A DNA stretch of 5,893 nt, taken from positions 1-5,893 of the forward strand of contig JAGCTA010000293.1 of the NCBI GenBank assembly GCA_017963875.1, in the 5' to 3' direction. The notes under the pieces were generated by a model. That model was not told where the DNA came from. It did no database searches and worked only from the letters and a program-made list of their open reading frames with translations. Positions 5,289 to 5,893 of the stretch are shown here, one piece after another (position 1 is the stretch's first letter; each line of letters opens with the position of its first letter). This DNA is from Victivallales bacterium. Its GTDB lineage: Bacteria; Verrucomicrobiota; Lentisphaeria; Oligosphaerales; Oligosphaeraceae. A program made the position numbers and the translations under genes.

Positions 5289-5487
5289 CCAGTCTCTGTC
5301 GAGGGAAAGAGACGGCGTCCTGGAGCCGGAACGGCGGCGGAAAACATGCTTTCTCCCCGTTTGGCTCTTATGCCGTGGTCATAATTCCACGGGACTGACA
5401 AGGACGTATTCCTTGATAAGCGCGAATATGATGGTGCCCAGAAATAAGAATGATACTTCGTTGAAAAAATACGGGGGGGGATAAATT
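5289..5487. repeat. Spacer with short inverted repeats and a degenerate TTTGTCTCTA relative
   Basis: GTCTCT/AGAGAC (5292-5297/5308-5313), CCGTGG/CCACGG (5373-5378/5387-5392) and CAAGGA/TCCTTG (5399-5404/5410-5415) are short dyads. The stretch 5360-5390 matches 2292-2323, apart from a few mismatches and small gaps, including GGTCATAA and TCCAC. No gene or clear promoter is supported here. Confidence 0.4.
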
Positions 5488-5535
5488 ATGAAACGTACTG
5501 ATGACAGCATGGGCAACGAGTGTTGTCCTGTTTGA
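5488..5535 (+). CDS. Possible 15-aa microprotein or leader peptide
   Basis: ATG 5488 encodes MKRTDDSMGNECCPV and stops at TGA 5533-5535. It is preceded by a run of eight G (5473-5480) seven bases upstream, which can pair with the anti-Shine-Dalgarno. The adjacent Cys-Cys is notable because the next gene also has a Cys-Cys pair. An ORF this short may be chance, so the call rests on the ribosome site. It would lie 60 bases upstream of the next gene and could act as a leader. Confidence 0.25.
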   Translation: MKRTDDSMGNECCPV

Positions 5536-5570
5536 AACCAAATCACGTTACTCTAACAGTACACGATTAC

Positions 5571-5591
5571 TAGAATGTAGCAAAAGGGGTG
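5571..5591 (+). promoter_or_regulatory. Possible -10 box and ribosome site of the last gene
   Basis: TAGAAT (5571-5576; 5 of 6 to the -10 consensus) has no good -35 partner. GGGGTG (5586-5591) is a clear ribosome site five bases before ATG 5596. The leader would be very short if this -10 is used. Confidence 0.35.
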
Positions 5592-5595
5592 AATC

Positions 5596-5893
5596 ATGGC
5601 AAACAGCGCGACCTGCTGGTTAGAGATCAAATGCTCTGACAATAAAGCACTGCTGGAAGAATTGAAAAGACGTGGATATGTTGAATCCGTTTATGATGAT
5701 AAAAAGGACGAAGCAAGCGATGAATCCGAGGTCGACGGCATCTGTCTGGATTTTCCTGCGACAGGTTTGTGCACAGGTGCTGGAGATTGTTGTTTGGCTA
5801 AGGAGGGCAATGACACTTTGGGTTTCAACGGCGGCATGAAATGGGAATTTAAGATTACAAATGAAGATATCAAAGTGCTGAAAGAAGCCGCTG
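5596..5893 (+). CDS. Hypothetical Cys-containing protein, N-terminal 99 codons
   Basis: No family was recognised. The frame is open from ATG 5596 to the window end without a stop and has a GGGGTG ribosome site. It starts with a strand (CWLEIKC, 7-13) and an amphipathic helix (KALLEELKRRG, 17-27), then an acidic linker (YDDKKDEASDESEVD, 33-47). A Cys-containing segment follows (C50, C59, C65, C66, with CTGAGDCC), then a strand (MKWEFKI, 81-87) and a helix (NEDIKVLKEA, 89-98). C7, C13 and the C59-C66 group could bind a metal or form disulfides; this is conjecture. The order strand-helix-acidic region resembles the start of the 97-aa protein at 4452, but residue identity is too low to call them homologues. 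The protein is cut by the window edge. Confidence 0.7.
   Translation, partial: MANSATCWLEIKCSDNKALLEELKRRGYVESVYDDKKDEASDESEVDGICLDFPATGLCTGAGDCCLAKEGNDTLGFNGGMKWEFKITNEDIKVLKEAA

Overview
The window is bacterial chromosome of moderate GC content. TGA ends trkA and the GIY-YIG frame, and TGG encodes Trp, so the genetic code looks standard. The lineage cannot be fixed from sequence alone. The parts are housekeeping genes (potassium uptake, tRNA-Ala) followed by an accessory stretch of small and broken genes, repeats and a retroelement scrap.

Left part (1-1814). On the minus strand trkA (60-1409) is followed after 18 bases by the first 13 codons of a gene whose start looks like TrkH (1-41). 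This is a trkA-trkH operon for K+ uptake, reading out of the left edge. A promoter lies at 1452-1479. A shared intergenic region separates it from a divergent tRNA-Ala(GGC) gene (1738-1814), which has its own TTGACA promoter and a strong intrinsic terminator.

Middle part (1815-3980). A small GIY-YIG nuclease domain gene (1998-2245, plus) is split by a one-base frame change exactly at a G_GGC_CCC heptamer. A non-coding stretch of about 400 bases (2246-2646) carries repeated TTTGTCTCTA words, a 10-bp inverted repeat and a minus-strand terminator. The terminator serves a 408-aa AAA_14/DUF4143 ATPase (2647-3873, minus). That gene's upstream region is dense in dyads that look like operators.

Right part (3981-5893). 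On the minus strand, a terminator hairpin with a T tract (4190-4220) is followed immediately by the 5' part of a group II intron (about 4065-4189). The intron is truncated, with no reverse transcriptase ORF or domain V in the window. Next, on the plus strand, come an unknown 97-aa protein, an acidic 115-aa protein with an in-frame TGA just upstream of its apparent start, a terminator, a repeat-containing spacer, a possible 15-aa Cys-Cys microprotein, and the start of another unknown Cys-containing protein that runs off the right edge.

The operon pairing (trkA/trkH) and the gene-terminator pairings are clear. The relation among the small right-hand proteins is not known. No defined defence system, CRISPR array or complete mobile element is visible. 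The points most worth checking are the frameshifted GIY-YIG gene, the intron scrap at a terminator, the TTTGTCTCTA repeat family, and the TGA/hairpin before the acidic protein.
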